Shown in pieces: positions 27,893 through 38,381 of a stretch of 64,000 bases of DNA (positions are counted from its first letter, which is position 1; each line of letters opens with the position of its first letter). The position numbers were made by a program, and so were the translations under genes. The notes below the pieces were generated by a model that saw only the letters and a program-made list of their open reading frames with translations, did no database searches and was not told where the DNA came from. This DNA comes from Flammeovirgaceae bacterium UBA4465 (GTDB lineage: Bacteria; Bacteroidota; Bacteroidia; Cytophagales; Cyclobacteriaceae). Location of the stretch: the NCBI GenBank assembly GCA_905182655.1, contig CAJJCN010000022.1, positions 26,107 to 90,106 on the forward strand, read 5' to 3'.

Positions 27893-28474
27893 ATGTTTGA
27901 AATCAGAATCTATATTATACTGATCATCACTGCAATTTTTGCTTTTTCCTGTGGAGAAGCAACGGTTGACATCCCATTGGACGAAGGGGATGTCATCCAC
28001 TATGATGGGGCCAATATATCAGCCCCTCAAATTTCTGAGGGACTCCATGAATCCACCATCCGTTTTGAAAGTCGAGACCTGTTACCTTTCCAAGGCCGCA
28101 TCCTCGAATCTATCAAATTTCATATCACCTATGTCCCTGATGATTTGACCCTCAGAATTTATGAAAATGGTCGATTAAGTAATAAACCTCAAACCCTATT
28201 GTATGAAGAGCGTCTCACCGGTACCGTCGCAAATAGTTGGAATACATTTGATTTAACTGAGGGTTTAATGATCGCCGGTGCTGACCTTTGGATCAGTCTA
28301 AGGTACCAAATCAATGAAACACAAATGGTCATCGGCTGTGATGCTGGGCCCGCCTTTGTCAATGGAGATTGGGAGTACAGTGGCCTTGAGGACAATTGGA
28401 GTAGCTTGAGGTCCCGAACCAATAATCAAATAAGTATCAATTGGAACATTCGGGGTTTGCTCTCGGCTCTTTAA
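27893..28474 (+). CDS. Small lipoprotein, unknown
   Basis: The 193-residue protein begins MFEIRIYIILIITAIFAFSC, a lipoprotein signal with lipid-acceptor Cys20. The mature part is beta-rich with patterns such as FQGRILESIKFHITY and LTLRIYENGRLSNKPQTLLY. It resembles jelly-roll carbohydrate- or cell-surface modules that report 'GRILESIKF', but I cannot assign a family. It sits 36 bases after the MscS gene on the same strand and is probably co-transcribed with it. Function unknown. Confidence 0.7.
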   Translation: MFEIRIYIILIITAIFAFSCGEATVDIPLDEGDVIHYDGANISAPQISEGLHESTIRFESRDLLPFQGRILESIKFHITYVPDDLTLRIYENGRLSNKPQTLLYEERLTGTVANSWNTFDLTEGLMIAGADLWISLRYQINETQMVIGCDAGPAFVNGDWEYSGLEDNWSSLRSRTNNQISINWNIRGLLSAL

Positions 28475-28629
28475 TTCTTTGTTAAATCATCCAAAATAAT
28501 TAACTTTAGGATGCCTCAAAGCCATTACCTCAGATCCTTATCAGACTTTAATTGATGGTAGAAAGTGATTAATTTATCTCATATAACAAAGCATCAACCT
28601 CATTTTCCTGAATTAACTTAAAAAATAAC

Positions 28630-29772
28630 GTGCCAAAAAAATATCAAAATTTGAAATTTGAAACACGTGCCTTAAAAAGTACGAAAAATATCTTGAATGA
28701 AGTGCACGCCGTAAGTCCACCTATTTACTTGTCTTCTACTTTTGAACGAAATCTCGAAGGTCAGTATCAAGAGGGCTACAAATACAGTAGAAATGACAAC
28801 CCTAATAGAAGGGCCTTAGAAAAAAGCATTGCAACACTTGAAAATGGTATGGCTGGCTTTGCTTTCGGATCGGGCATGGCTGCCATCAGCGCCGTGTTCC
28901 AAAGTTTAAAAACAGGGGATCACGTCATATTACCAAATGATGTGTATTTTAACGTTAAGCTACTCATGAAGGAGGTGTTCTCCAGATGGGGTCTCTCTTA
29001 TAGTTTCGTCGATATGTCTGACATAGAGGTAGTTTCCCATTCCCTAACCGAGCATACCCGCCTCATTTGGATTGAATCTCCATCTAATCCTCAACTCAAA
29101 ATATCAGACATTCAAGGCTTAAGTAAACTGGCTCATGAACATCGAATATTACTTGCCGTCGACAATACTTGGCCCACCCCCGTCCTTCAAAACCCATTAG
29201 ACCTTGGCGCTGACATCGTTGTCCATTCAACTACTAAATATTTGGGAGGCCATAGTGATGCTTTGGGAGGCTGCATCATTCTCAAAGAGTCTGGAGCCCT
29301 AGCACATCGCATCCAATCTATTCAAATACAGATGGGAGCCATACCATCCCCCTTCGACTGTTGGCTCATTTCGAGAGGCATTCAAACATTGCACCTCAGG
29401 GTCACCAAACAAACGGAGAATGCCCAGAAAATGGCTGATTGGTTGGTCGAACATCCAAAAGTCCATCGCGTACTCTATCCAGGATTAAAAGACCACCCCA
29501 ATCATGAAATTGCAGCGCAACAAATGCTGGGTGGATTTGGAGGTATGCTCTCCTTACTAATCAATGGAAATGAAATTCAAACCCTTGCCATCGTCAACAA
29601 ACTGAACCATTTCAGGCAAGCCACCAGTTTAGGCGGAGTCGAAAGTCTGGTAGAGCATCGGAAATCAGTAGAAGGGGTCGAAAGTCAAACTCCTGACAAT
29701 CTAATCCGGCTGTCTTTAGGAATTGAGCATATTGAAGACCTCATCGATGACTGGAAACAAGCCTTGATGTAA
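28630..29772 (+). CDS. PLP-dependent trans-sulfuration enzyme (cystathionine gamma-synthase / lyase family)
   Basis: This 380-residue cytoplasmic enzyme has the Cys/Met-metabolism fold. The N-terminus KFETRALKS, the YSRNDNPNRRALE loop, the PLP-phosphate region FGSGMAAISAVF, the Schiff-base Lys203 in VVHSTTKYLGGHSDA, and the C-terminal SLGGVESLVEHR are all in place. It could be cystathionine gamma-synthase, gamma-lyase or beta-lyase; sequence alone does not decide. The start is GTG at 28630, with no competing ATG. The gene stands alone and is followed by a terminator. Confidence 0.9.
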   Translation: MPKKYQNLKFETRALKSTKNILNEVHAVSPPIYLSSTFERNLEGQYQEGYKYSRNDNPNRRALEKSIATLENGMAGFAFGSGMAAISAVFQSLKTGDHVILPNDVYFNVKLLMKEVFSRWGLSYSFVDMSDIEVVSHSLTEHTRLIWIESPSNPQLKISDIQGLSKLAHEHRILLAVDNTWPTPVLQNPLDLGADIVVHSTTKYLGGHSDALGGCIILKESGALAHRIQSIQIQMGAIPSPFDCWLISRGIQTLHLRVTKQTENAQKMADWLVEHPKVHRVLYPGLKDHPNHEIAAQQMLGGFGGMLSLLINGNEIQTLAIVNKLNHFRQATSLGGVESLVEHRKSVEGVESQTPDNLIRLSLGIEHIEDLIDDWKQALM

Positions 29773-29789
29773 TCTCAAGAGAAAAAGAA

Positions 29790-29834
29790 GGGCACCTAGC
29801 AAAGAACATTCTAGGAAATACCCATTATTTTTTT
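29790..29834 (+). terminator. Intrinsic terminator after the trans-sulfuration gene
   Basis: A stem of GGG/CCC outside and CCTAG/CTAGG inside, with an 11-base loop and an internal bulge, is followed closely by a run of seven T (29828-29834). It lies in the gap before the convergent MFS gene. Confidence 0.5.
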
Positions 29835-29852
29835 GTGACTTGCTTAGAGATT

Positions 29853-31061
29853 TTATCCCGCTTTAAGGTTTAATTTCTTTACCCAAAAGAACAGTAGGGT
29901 AAACAATACTATTAATATCCCAGGAAGCACTACCATGGTTCCTAAAGTAGCTTGACCAGCCACCAATTCTAATTCATCTCCTGTGAATCCCAATGCAGCA
30001 GTAGCTGCCTTATCTTGATCAATCCAGCTTCCTATAATGGGCTGGAAAATTGAAGTAGAGAACATACCCACCGCGCCTACAATAGACATCCCAAGGGCGC
30101 CACTTTTTGGGATTTTATCTGCTATAAACCCTATCATGTTAGGCCAAAAATACGCCACGCCTAAAGCGAAAAATACCGCTGCAACATAGGCCATGGCTCC
30201 TGTTTGGGTACTGAAAAGATATACCCCAATGGTCGCTAAAACCGCAGAGCCTAAAAGCACACCCGTTTGGTCAAACCTATGGACAATCTCTCCTCCAAAA
30301 AATCGTGCAACTGCCATTAAGCCCGTCACTAGTGCTAAAATAATCATAGGTTGCGCCCCGCTTTTAGCTAGAATCAAGCCTACCCATTGTTGGGGACCAA
30401 ATTCTGTGATCGCTGTCAATGCCATACACACCATCATAAAAATAAACAAAGGACTAAGCATGGCACTGAAATTGCCAGATAGCGTTGCCGCCTCCTTGAC
30501 TTTCGCTTCCGGCCAGGACTGACCAAAGAAAAGATAGGCATAGATCAAAGTGGGAACCATTATCGCCCAAATCTGCATTTCCCAATTGAGCTCCAATCCA
30601 GTCATAAATTGTGATAAAAGACTCCCTATCACAATACCTCCAGGAAACCACATATGGAAACGATTCATCATTTTACTCATCAAGCGGCCTTCGTAAACAT
30701 CTGCAATCATAGGATTGCATGCGGCCTCAGTACATCCATTACCCAAACCTATCAAGAGGGTAGAAATCAGTAAACCCATATAGCTCCCTGAATAAATAGT
30801 TAATAAAATGCCCAAGCCATGGGAAAAAACTGCGAATTGCATAATTCTAGCACCGCCCACCTTATGGTAGATCAAGCCTCCAATCACCATAGATATAGGA
30901 AATCCTAAAAACCACATCGAATTAATATAACCTAATTCCTCCGCCGTTAAATTTAGTTCTTGTCCCAACTGGGGGAGGATTCCTGCTCGAATACTAAAGG
31001 AAAGTGCTGTTGTGATTAGGGCAAAACAACTCCCGTAGAATAATCTGTTTTTATCGTTCAT
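29853..31061 (-). CDS. MFS transporter
   Basis: It is a 402-residue protein with about twelve hydrophobic segments. The MFS loop between helices 2 and 3 is GGLIYHKVGGARIM, and EAACNPMIADVY occurs in helix 4. The family with the closest feel is the sugar-proton or nucleoside-type MFS of Bacteroidota, but the substrate cannot be read from the sequence. It is divergently placed to the heme-binding lipoprotein gene, with an AT-rich gap containing repeated TTAAT elements (31085-31135). It may serve uptake for the sulfatase/oxidoreductase pair. Confidence 0.85.
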   Translation of the reverse strand: MNDKNRLFYGSCFALITTALSFSIRAGILPQLGQELNLTAEELGYINSMWFLGFPISMVIGGLIYHKVGGARIMQFAVFSHGLGILLTIYSGSYMGLLISTLLIGLGNGCTEAACNPMIADVYEGRLMSKMMNRFHMWFPGGIVIGSLLSQFMTGLELNWEMQIWAIMVPTLIYAYLFFGQSWPEAKVKEAATLSGNFSAMLSPLFIFMMVCMALTAITEFGPQQWVGLILAKSGAQPMIILALVTGLMAVARFFGGEIVHRFDQTGVLLGSAVLATIGVYLFSTQTGAMAYVAAVFFALGVAYFWPNMIGFIADKIPKSGALGMSIVGAVGMFSTSIFQPIIGSWIDQDKAATAALGFTGDELELVAGQATLGTMVVLPGILIVLFTLLFFWVKKLNLKAG

Positions 31062-31190
31062 GTCAGTTTTATTGAATTTTTAATTAATTATAGCGATATT
31101 AATGGTAATTAGTTATGTTAATGAACAATTAATCGCAATAAAATATAAATATTTCTGCTAAACTATTTTTTTAAATATAACCATAACCTT

Positions 31191-33734
31191 GTGAAAACAA
31201 TCAGATTAATTTTTACTTTGATCATTTTCTATTCCTGCCAAGACCCATATACTAACCAAACCCATGTGGAAGTTCCCGAAGGATTCAAAATAGAAAAACT
31301 CCTTGCTCCTACTGCAGATAGCCTGGGTTCCTGGGTATCTCTGACGCACGTAAAAGAAAATTTATTTGTCTCCTCAGATCAATACGGTCAAATATATTGG
31401 CTGAAAATGCCAGAAATAGGTAGCAAAGACTCCATACAAGTGACCCCACTTGATTTCAATCATCTAGGTAAGGCCCAAGGATTACTTTGGTCTCACAACA
31501 GTCTCTACGTGATGATGAATGACCGTAACATTCAAAACAGTGGCTTGTATCGATTGTTTGATAGCAGCCAAGATGGCCAACTCGATTCGGCACTTTTTTT
31601 ACAGCAATTAGATGGCTGGGGTGAACATGGGCCACATGGAATACAGCTCGGTCCTGACCAGTTAATTTATGTGATTGCTGGCAACCATACCGATTTACCA
31701 AACAACTATACTTCTACAGCACACAGTCCATGGGCCGAGGATAGAATGCTGAAGTCTATGAAGGACCCCAACGGTCACGCTACAGATCGTCAAGCACCCG
31801 GTGGCTGGATTGCAAGAACAGATAGTTTAGGCAGCTTTTGGGAAATCTATTCCTCTGGTTATCGTAATGCCTATGACATCGCCTTCAATGAAGTGGGCGA
31901 ATTATTCACTTTTGACTCTGACATGGAGTGGGATCTAGGTCTGCCTTGGTACCGTCCCGTTCGAGTATGTCATGTGACTTCAGGTTCAGAATTTGGGTGG
32001 AGAACTGGCTCAGCAAAATGGCCAAAGTATTATCCAGATAATTTGCCAGGCATACTTGAAGTCGGGCAAGGAAGTCCAACAGGAGTAGTCTCTGCAGCAG
32101 CAAGTGATTTTCCTGCTCCATTCAATAAGGGTTTATTCGTTTGCGACTGGAGTTTCGGAACCATGTATCACATCGAATTACAATCATCAGGTGCCAGCTA
32201 TACAGCCACTTCATCAGAATTTCTTAATGGTGTTCCTCTACCTCTTACTGATTTAACTTTTGGTGCTGATGGCGCCATGTATTTTACCACAGGAGGACGA
32301 AGATTAGAATCTGGACTTTACCGAGTTTGGTCAGATAAAAAGGATCAAAAAAAACAAAAAGAAACACCAAGAAAAGAAGTTGAATTAAGAAGATTACTGG
32401 ATACCTATCACGATACCAGTTTGGTCGCTGATTATGATTTAGTTTGGGAAAACATTGGAAACAGTGACCGTTATATTGCCTACAGTGCCAGAATTGCCTT
32501 GGAGAATCATGGCGTGGAAATATGGGCATCACGCATACACTCGGATACTGAATTTAATAAGAAAGTTGAGTATGCCTTGGCAGTTGCGAGATCCAACAAC
32601 CACGTGCTACAGCAGCATCTTTTTGACCTGCTCAGTCAGGTCGAATCCACACCACTCACTCCCTCAGCGCAGCTGAGCATTCTCAGAGCAGAAGCGCTGT
32701 TAATCATCCGAAATAATAATCTCAATACAGACATTTTAGAAAATCAATGGCTACCCATTTTTCCATCAAAAGATCAATTCATCAATGAAGAATTAGCTGC
32801 CCTTTTCAGTAAAACACAACATTCAATTTGGGTAGAAAAAATAATGACCCTTTGGTCAGAAATAGATGAAGAGCATTTAAAAATACTTATTTCAGACAGT
32901 CTCGCAGAAAGAAGTGAAATGTACGGCCCCGCTGTCAAAGCCATGCGCAAAAGAAGACCAAGAAGTTATAAAATCGCACTCACTTCTGCACTGTCTCATT
33001 ACAAAGTTGGATGGAATACAACGTTGCGCAACGAATATTTCAATGGGTTCAATGAATTTTGGGATCGAGAGGGTGGCAACAGTTACCGTGGATATTTACT
33101 AAAAATACTCTCCAATGCGCTTGATCATGTACCGAAAGCTGAACGATCAAGGTTTGAAAAAATGTCAGGCTATCAGGTGGGCCAATATGGTCAAAATATT
33201 TTAGCTAACCTTCCTGTACCCAAAGGCCCCGGAAAAAATTGGGAGATAAAAGAAGTTGAAGATGTAATGGAAAATAAAAAACTCAGGCCAAATTATATCA
33301 ACGGACAGCATATGTTTGAGGCCGCATTATGTCAAGCTTGTCACCGCATTCAAAACAAGGGAAATAACATTGGCCCAGATCTGACCCAATTGGCCTCAAG
33401 ATTTACGGTCAAAGACATGGCACATGCCATTATCAATCCGAATGCGGAAATATCCGATCAATATATGATGAGTGAAATTTATCTAAATAACGGCGATCGT
33501 TGGGTAGGGAAAATAATAGATGAGACGATAGATTCTCTATTTATTATGTTAAACCCTTTGACCCCCGAAAAGTTGACCAAAATTCACCTCTCCACTATAA
33601 AAGAAAAAAAACTCACCCATCAGTCACAAATGTTTCCTGCGTTATTAAACCGACTCAATGAGCAAGAAGTTGTAGATTTGATGACCTACTTGTTGGCGGG
33701 AGGACAAAATGATATTTCCTTATATTCCCAATAA
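31191..33734 (+). CDS. Lipoprotein with sugar-dehydrogenase-like propeller and c-type heme domain
   Basis: It has 847 residues and starts at GTG with a lipoprotein signal (MKTIRLIFTLIIFYSC, Cys16). Residues about 30-385 form a PQQ-dependent sugar dehydrogenase-like six-bladed propeller (HGIQLGPDQLIYVIAGNH, AYDIAFNEVGELFTFDSDMEWD). Residues about 400-640 are helical, HEAT-like. The C-terminal domain has CQACH at 714-718 with GPDLTQLASRF, the TIGR02603-type putative heme-binding domain abundant in marine planctomycetes and Bacteroidota. It should be anchored in the envelope and may oxidise a sugar or lactone. It precedes the sulfatase by 66 bases. Confidence 0.82.
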   Translation: MKTIRLIFTLIIFYSCQDPYTNQTHVEVPEGFKIEKLLAPTADSLGSWVSLTHVKENLFVSSDQYGQIYWLKMPEIGSKDSIQVTPLDFNHLGKAQGLLWSHNSLYVMMNDRNIQNSGLYRLFDSSQDGQLDSALFLQQLDGWGEHGPHGIQLGPDQLIYVIAGNHTDLPNNYTSTAHSPWAEDRMLKSMKDPNGHATDRQAPGGWIARTDSLGSFWEIYSSGYRNAYDIAFNEVGELFTFDSDMEWDLGLPWYRPVRVCHVTSGSEFGWRTGSAKWPKYYPDNLPGILEVGQGSPTGVVSAAASDFPAPFNKGLFVCDWSFGTMYHIELQSSGASYTATSSEFLNGVPLPLTDLTFGADGAMYFTTGGRRLESGLYRVWSDKKDQKKQKETPRKEVELRRLLDTYHDTSLVADYDLVWENIGNSDRYIAYSARIALENHGVEIWASRIHSDTEFNKKVEYALAVARSNNHVLQQHLFDLLSQVESTPLTPSAQLSILRAEALLIIRNNNLNTDILENQWLPIFPSKDQFINEELAALFSKTQHSIWVEKIMTLWSEIDEEHLKILISDSLAERSEMYGPAVKAMRKRRPRSYKIALTSALSHYKVGWNTTLRNEYFNGFNEFWDREGGNSYRGYLLKILSNALDHVPKAERSRFEKMSGYQVGQYGQNILANLPVPKGPGKNWEIKEVEDVMENKKLRPNYINGQHMFEAALCQACHRIQNKGNNIGPDLTQLASRFTVKDMAHAIINPNAEISDQYMMSEIYLNNGDRWVGKIIDETIDSLFIMLNPLTPEKLTKIHLSTIKEKKLTHQSQMFPALLNRLNEQEVVDLMTYLLAGGQNDISLYSQ

Positions 33735-33800
33735 GCCATGTATGAAATAAAACTACCCGTTACGCAAATTTTGTTGTAAATACCATACCCTTTTAATCTT

Positions 33801-35336
33801 ATGAAAATTTCATTCTTACTCCTCATTTTGTTACTAATTTCACCTTTACTTCAATGTAATTCTGTTGAAGAAAATACGCCCAGTCCAAATATTATCTACA
33901 TTTTAGCCGACGATTTAGGATATGGAGAGCTGGGCATATATGGCCAAAAAATTATCCAGACACCCCATATCGATGCACTTGCGCGTGAAGGCATGAGGTT
34001 TACTCAACATTACAGTGGCTCACCTGTTTGTGCGCCCAGTAGATACATGCTGCTCACCGGGCTGCATTCAGGACATGCTTACATTAGAGGAAACGATGAG
34101 TGGGCTGAACGGGGAGATGTTTGGAATTATGCCGCAGCCGTTGCTGATGCCTCATTGGAGGGCCAAAGACCTATTCCAGATACTACTTTTACTTTAGCGA
34201 AAATGTTGCAAGAAAGTGGATACACCACAGGCTTGGTGGGCAAATGGGGCCTGGGTGCTCCGGGTACCGGTGGGGCCCCAAACAAGCAGGGGTTTGACTA
34301 TTTTTATGGATATAATTGCCAAAGACAAGCGCACAATTTATATCCCAAACATTTATGGGAAAATGAACAAAAAATAGAGCTTAATAACGAAATAATCTCT
34401 CCAGGAAAGGGCTTAGATTCTTTAGCTGATCCCAATGATTCCAAATCGTATAGCGCTTTTGAGCAAGAGCAATATGCACCTTCCTTGATGCATGAACAGG
34501 CCCTTAATTTCATTGAGAAAAATAAAGAAAATCAATTTTTCCTCTATTATGCATCGCCCCTACCACACTTGCCGTTACAAATACCTAAAAAATACCAAAC
34601 CAGATATCATGAGATAATAGGCGCCGAATTACCCTATACAGGAGGCAAGAGCTACTTTCCCAATCAATATCCAAGAGCGACCTACGCTGCCATGATTAGT
34701 TATCTCGACCAACAAGTGGGTGAGCTCGTCGATCAACTTAAAGCCCTCGGATTATATAACAATACCTTAATTATTTTCACAAGTGACAATGGACCCACGT
34801 ATGACGTCGGTGGCGTAGATCCACATCATTTCAATAGTGCTGGCCCTTTTAATACGGGAAGAGGTTGGGGAAAAGGATTTACACATGAAGGCGGCATTCG
34901 CGTACCCATGATTGCCACTTGGCCCAATCAAATTCGGGCCAATACGATAACTACACATGTGTCTGCCTTTTGGGATGTCTTTCCCACATTGGCGGAAGTA
35001 GTGGGATATAGCGATGCTGAACAGCGCGATGGGATTAGTTTTCTACCCACACTTCATGGCAAAAAGCAATCAGAACATGACTATCTCTATTGGGAGTTTC
35101 CAGCCTACGGTGGGCAACAAGCGGTACGTAAAAAACAGTGGAAGGCCATTCGAAAAGATCTGCACAAAGGTAATGTAACCACAGCCCTCTATGATTTAAG
35201 TAAAGACCCGCGTGAAGAAACCGACATAAGTGATCAACATCCCAATCAGGTAGCCGAGATGGAAGCGATCATGCGTGAAGCTCACCATGATCCCACTATC
35301 GATAAATTTGATTTAAATATTCTGGGCGATAAGTAA
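33801..35336 (+). CDS. Arylsulfatase-family sulfatase, formylglycine type
   Basis: This 511-residue protein has an N-terminal export signal ending around LLQCNS; the Cys19 could be a lipid anchor, but Gln at -1 is atypical. The metal Asp pair is in ILADDLGYGE (37-38), and the S1-family motif CAPSR starts at Cys77, which must be converted to formylglycine by an anaerobic or aerobic maturase not seen in this window. FTSDNGPTYD and the C-terminal LYDLSKDPREETDIS match family. It probably removes sulfate esters from an extracellular or periplasmic glycan. It is 66 bases after the heme lipoprotein gene, perhaps in the same operon. Confidence 0.92.
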   Translation: MKISFLLLILLLISPLLQCNSVEENTPSPNIIYILADDLGYGELGIYGQKIIQTPHIDALAREGMRFTQHYSGSPVCAPSRYMLLTGLHSGHAYIRGNDEWAERGDVWNYAAAVADASLEGQRPIPDTTFTLAKMLQESGYTTGLVGKWGLGAPGTGGAPNKQGFDYFYGYNCQRQAHNLYPKHLWENEQKIELNNEIISPGKGLDSLADPNDSKSYSAFEQEQYAPSLMHEQALNFIEKNKENQFFLYYASPLPHLPLQIPKKYQTRYHEIIGAELPYTGGKSYFPNQYPRATYAAMISYLDQQVGELVDQLKALGLYNNTLIIFTSDNGPTYDVGGVDPHHFNSAGPFNTGRGWGKGFTHEGGIRVPMIATWPNQIRANTITTHVSAFWDVFPTLAEVVGYSDAEQRDGISFLPTLHGKKQSEHDYLYWEFPAYGGQQAVRKKQWKAIRKDLHKGNVTTALYDLSKDPREETDISDQHPNQVAEMEAIMREAHHDPTIDKFDLNILGDK

Positions 35337-35474
35337 ATATATCAGTGGGTTTTTATCCTATATTTGAAATTGTTTTAAATAAAGTAAAGAATTTGTCTAA
35401 TCCTGGGAGTGACATTCTTAGAACCACAATCAACTACCCGACGTCATTTTATCTAAATTAATTCAAATAAACAA

Positions 35475-38318
35475 ATGAGGAATTTCTTATTAACAACAGT
35501 ATTTCAAATAATTGTGATTTCGGTAGGCTACGGGCAGACCAAACTTATTGAGAAAATCAATAAAAGCGACAAGGACATTATCATCCCTTATGAGAAGTAT
35601 GAATTGTCCAATGGTTTGACCTTAATCCTCCATGAGGATCATTCCGATCCCTTGATACATATTGACGTCACTTATCATGTGGGTTCAGCCAGAGAAGAAA
35701 TTAAAAAATCAGGATTTGCCCATTTTTTCGAACATATGATGTTTCAAGGATCCGATAATGTCGCCGACGATGCCCATTTTAAAATTGTGACAGAATCTGG
35801 GGGTACTTTAAACGGTTCAACTAACAGAGATCGTACCAATTATTATCAAACGGTTCCGAGTAATCAACTGGAGTCTATGCTTTGGTTGGAAGCTGATCGC
35901 ATGGGGTTTTTCCTAGATGCAGTCACCCAAGAAAAATTTGAAATCCAACGTGCAACTGTTAAAAACGAAAAAGGACAAAATTATTTAAACCGTCCTTATG
36001 GTCTGTGGAATGAAAAAACCATTGCCGCCCTTTATCCGTACGGGCACCCCTACTCTTGGAGTACCATTGGGTACCTTGAAGACCTTGACAGGGCCTCTTT
36101 AAGTGATTTAAAGAATTTTTTTCTACGTTGGTATGGGCCTAATAATGCCTCAATTACCATAGGAGGTGACATCAATCCTCAAGAGGTACTTGCCATGGTA
36201 GAAAAATATTTTGGCCCCATTCCCGCCGGGCCAAAGGTGGAAAATATGAAATTGGCCACTGCTCAAATCAAATCGGATAGATACATCTCACACATAGATA
36301 ATAATATTCGTTTCCCAGCAATCATGATGACTTACCCTACGGTGCCAAGAATGCATCCTGATGAGGCTGCACTAGATTGTCTTGCTGACATACTAGGTAT
36401 CGGTCAAAGCTCTTTCTTATTCAAAAAATTTGTAGAAACCGAAAAAGCGATTCAAGCTTCTGCTTCACACCCCGCAGCTGAGCATGCCGGAGAATTCTCT
36501 CTGATCGTTCTTCCTTATCCTGGACAAACATTAGCTGAATTTGAAGTCGAAATACGGAATACACTTGACGAATTTGAAGCAGTAGGAGTGAATGAAATCG
36601 ATTTAATCAAATTCAAAGCAGGTCGTGAATCGGATGTCATCAATGGTTTGGCAAGCGTAAGTGGAAAAGTATCCCAATTAGCCAATTATCAATTCATGTT
36701 TGGGAAACCAAATTTGATCCATCAAGACTTACAAAGATATCTAGACGTTACCGCAGAAGACGTCATGCGGGTATTTAATAAATACATCAAGGAAAAATCT
36801 GGTGTAATCATGAGTTACTTGCCAAGTGAAGAAGTACTACCGGCCAAGGCCGATAATTTCTTCAACGGCTTGGATACCATAAATAGCTTCGAAGAGATTG
36901 ATTATGGCAACTTAACCTATCAAAAAGCCAAAGACCTTTTTGATCGCAGTATTCAACCTACTGCTGGTCCTCGACCTATATTGAAGGTACCGGAATACTG
37001 GGAAGCCTCATTCGAAAATGGTTTAAAAATCATTGGTACTGCAAATAATGAGATTCCCACAACCTCTTTATTATTAACCCTCAACGGAGGTCACAGACTA
37101 GACGCGTATGATCCCTCAAAAAGCGGATTGGCATCACTTACAGCTGGAATGTTGAATGAGTCCACTGAAAAATATTCTTCTGAGGATATTCAAGAAGAGT
37201 TGCGCAAATTAGGAAGTAGCATTTATGTTAGCTCAGACGATGACGGTACTTATATAAGTATCAACACCCTCAATAAAAACATTGATGAAACCCTACAATT
37301 GGCGGAAGAAATATTACTCCATCCCGCGTTTAAACAAAAAGATTTTGATCGCATTTACAAACAACAACTAGAGAGCATCAAAGCAGGTCAGGAGGATCCT
37401 TCGAGTATTGCAGATGATATTTATTATCAGTTGATCTATGGGGAAAATCATATCTATTCTATTTCTTCCAATGGATCTGAGGAAACTATAGCTAATATAA
37501 AATTAGATGATGTCATTAATTTTTACAATAATTATTACTCTCCTAACCTCTCAGATTTAGTGATTGTAGGTGCTCTAAATAATCAAAATTTAATAGATTT
37601 AGTGGATAAACTCGGCTTTCTTCACGATTGGGAAAATAAAAATGTTGAAATTCCAAAACTACCTAAAACCTCGACTCCAGAGAAATTGAAAATTTATTTT
37701 GTAGATAAACCAGAAGCTCCCCAATCTGAAATTAGAGCCGGTTATGTTACAGATCTCACCTATACTCCAACGGGAGATTATTTCAAGTCATACTTAATGA
37801 ATTACACCTTAGGTGGAGCGTTCAATAGTAGAATCAATCTTAATCTAAGAGAAGACAAAGGATGGACCTATGGTGCAAGAAGTTATTTTTCGGCCTCTGA
37901 TGAACCTGGATCATTTTCTGTCTATTCAGGTGTTTTGGCTGCTGCAACGGATAGTGCCATTTATGAAATCATTCAAGAAATTGAAGGTTATCGCGAAAAA
38001 GGCATCACAGATGATGAGCTTCAATTTATGAAAAATTCAATCGGACAAAGAGAAGTTCTGGATTATGAAACGCCTTGGCAAAAATCATCTTTTTTAAGGC
38101 GTATCATTCATTACGACCTTGACAAATCTTTTATTGATGATCAAAGTAAATTAATTGCCCGTATAACTAAAGAAGAGCTCAACGCACTGGCCAAAAAATA
38201 CCTGAACCTTAATCAATTTTATATAGTCATCGTAGGTGATGGTGTCGGAAATTTGAAACGTCTAAAAAAATTAGGTTATGAATTGATTGAATTGGACGCT
38301 GAAGGAAAGCTAAAATAA
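35475..38318 (+). CDS. Two-domain M16-family zinc peptidase
   Basis: It has 947 residues with a signal peptide (residues 1-20). The first half carries the inverted zinc motif HFFEH (83-87) and the downstream glutamate in VKNEKGQN. The second half, from about residue 500, repeats the fold (FENGLKIIGTANNEIPTTSLLL) but lacks HxxEH, as in pitrilysin-type proteins where the second half is structural. It is exported, so it should act in the periplasm or outside. Nothing is fused or broken. It is monocistronic. Confidence 0.92.
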   Translation: MRNFLLTTVFQIIVISVGYGQTKLIEKINKSDKDIIIPYEKYELSNGLTLILHEDHSDPLIHIDVTYHVGSAREEIKKSGFAHFFEHMMFQGSDNVADDAHFKIVTESGGTLNGSTNRDRTNYYQTVPSNQLESMLWLEADRMGFFLDAVTQEKFEIQRATVKNEKGQNYLNRPYGLWNEKTIAALYPYGHPYSWSTIGYLEDLDRASLSDLKNFFLRWYGPNNASITIGGDINPQEVLAMVEKYFGPIPAGPKVENMKLATAQIKSDRYISHIDNNIRFPAIMMTYPTVPRMHPDEAALDCLADILGIGQSSFLFKKFVETEKAIQASASHPAAEHAGEFSLIVLPYPGQTLAEFEVEIRNTLDEFEAVGVNEIDLIKFKAGRESDVINGLASVSGKVSQLANYQFMFGKPNLIHQDLQRYLDVTAEDVMRVFNKYIKEKSGVIMSYLPSEEVLPAKADNFFNGLDTINSFEEIDYGNLTYQKAKDLFDRSIQPTAGPRPILKVPEYWEASFENGLKIIGTANNEIPTTSLLLTLNGGHRLDAYDPSKSGLASLTAGMLNESTEKYSSEDIQEELRKLGSSIYVSSDDDGTYISINTLNKNIDETLQLAEEILLHPAFKQKDFDRIYKQQLESIKAGQEDPSSIADDIYYQLIYGENHIYSISSNGSEETIANIKLDDVINFYNNYYSPNLSDLVIVGALNNQNLIDLVDKLGFLHDWENKNVEIPKLPKTSTPEKLKIYFVDKPEAPQSEIRAGYVTDLTYTPTGDYFKSYLMNYTLGGAFNSRINLNLREDKGWTYGARSYFSASDEPGSFSVYSGVLAAATDSAIYEIIQEIEGYREKGITDDELQFMKNSIGQREVLDYETPWQKSSFLRRIIHYDLDKSFIDDQSKLIARITKEELNALAKKYLNLNQFYIVIVGDGVGNLKRLKKLGYELIELDAEGKLK

Positions 38319-38381
38319 TAGGGTCTCAAATAAAATGGATTCTTCTCAAGTATAAAGCCATTTAAAATGAGCTTATCCATC

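Noticed and set aside
28540-28600. Bases near CTTATCAGA upstream of the trans-sulfuration gene, faintly like a SAM-I riboswitch start
   Set aside because: No paired stems or the other conserved core elements could be found, and the gap is too AT-rich and short.
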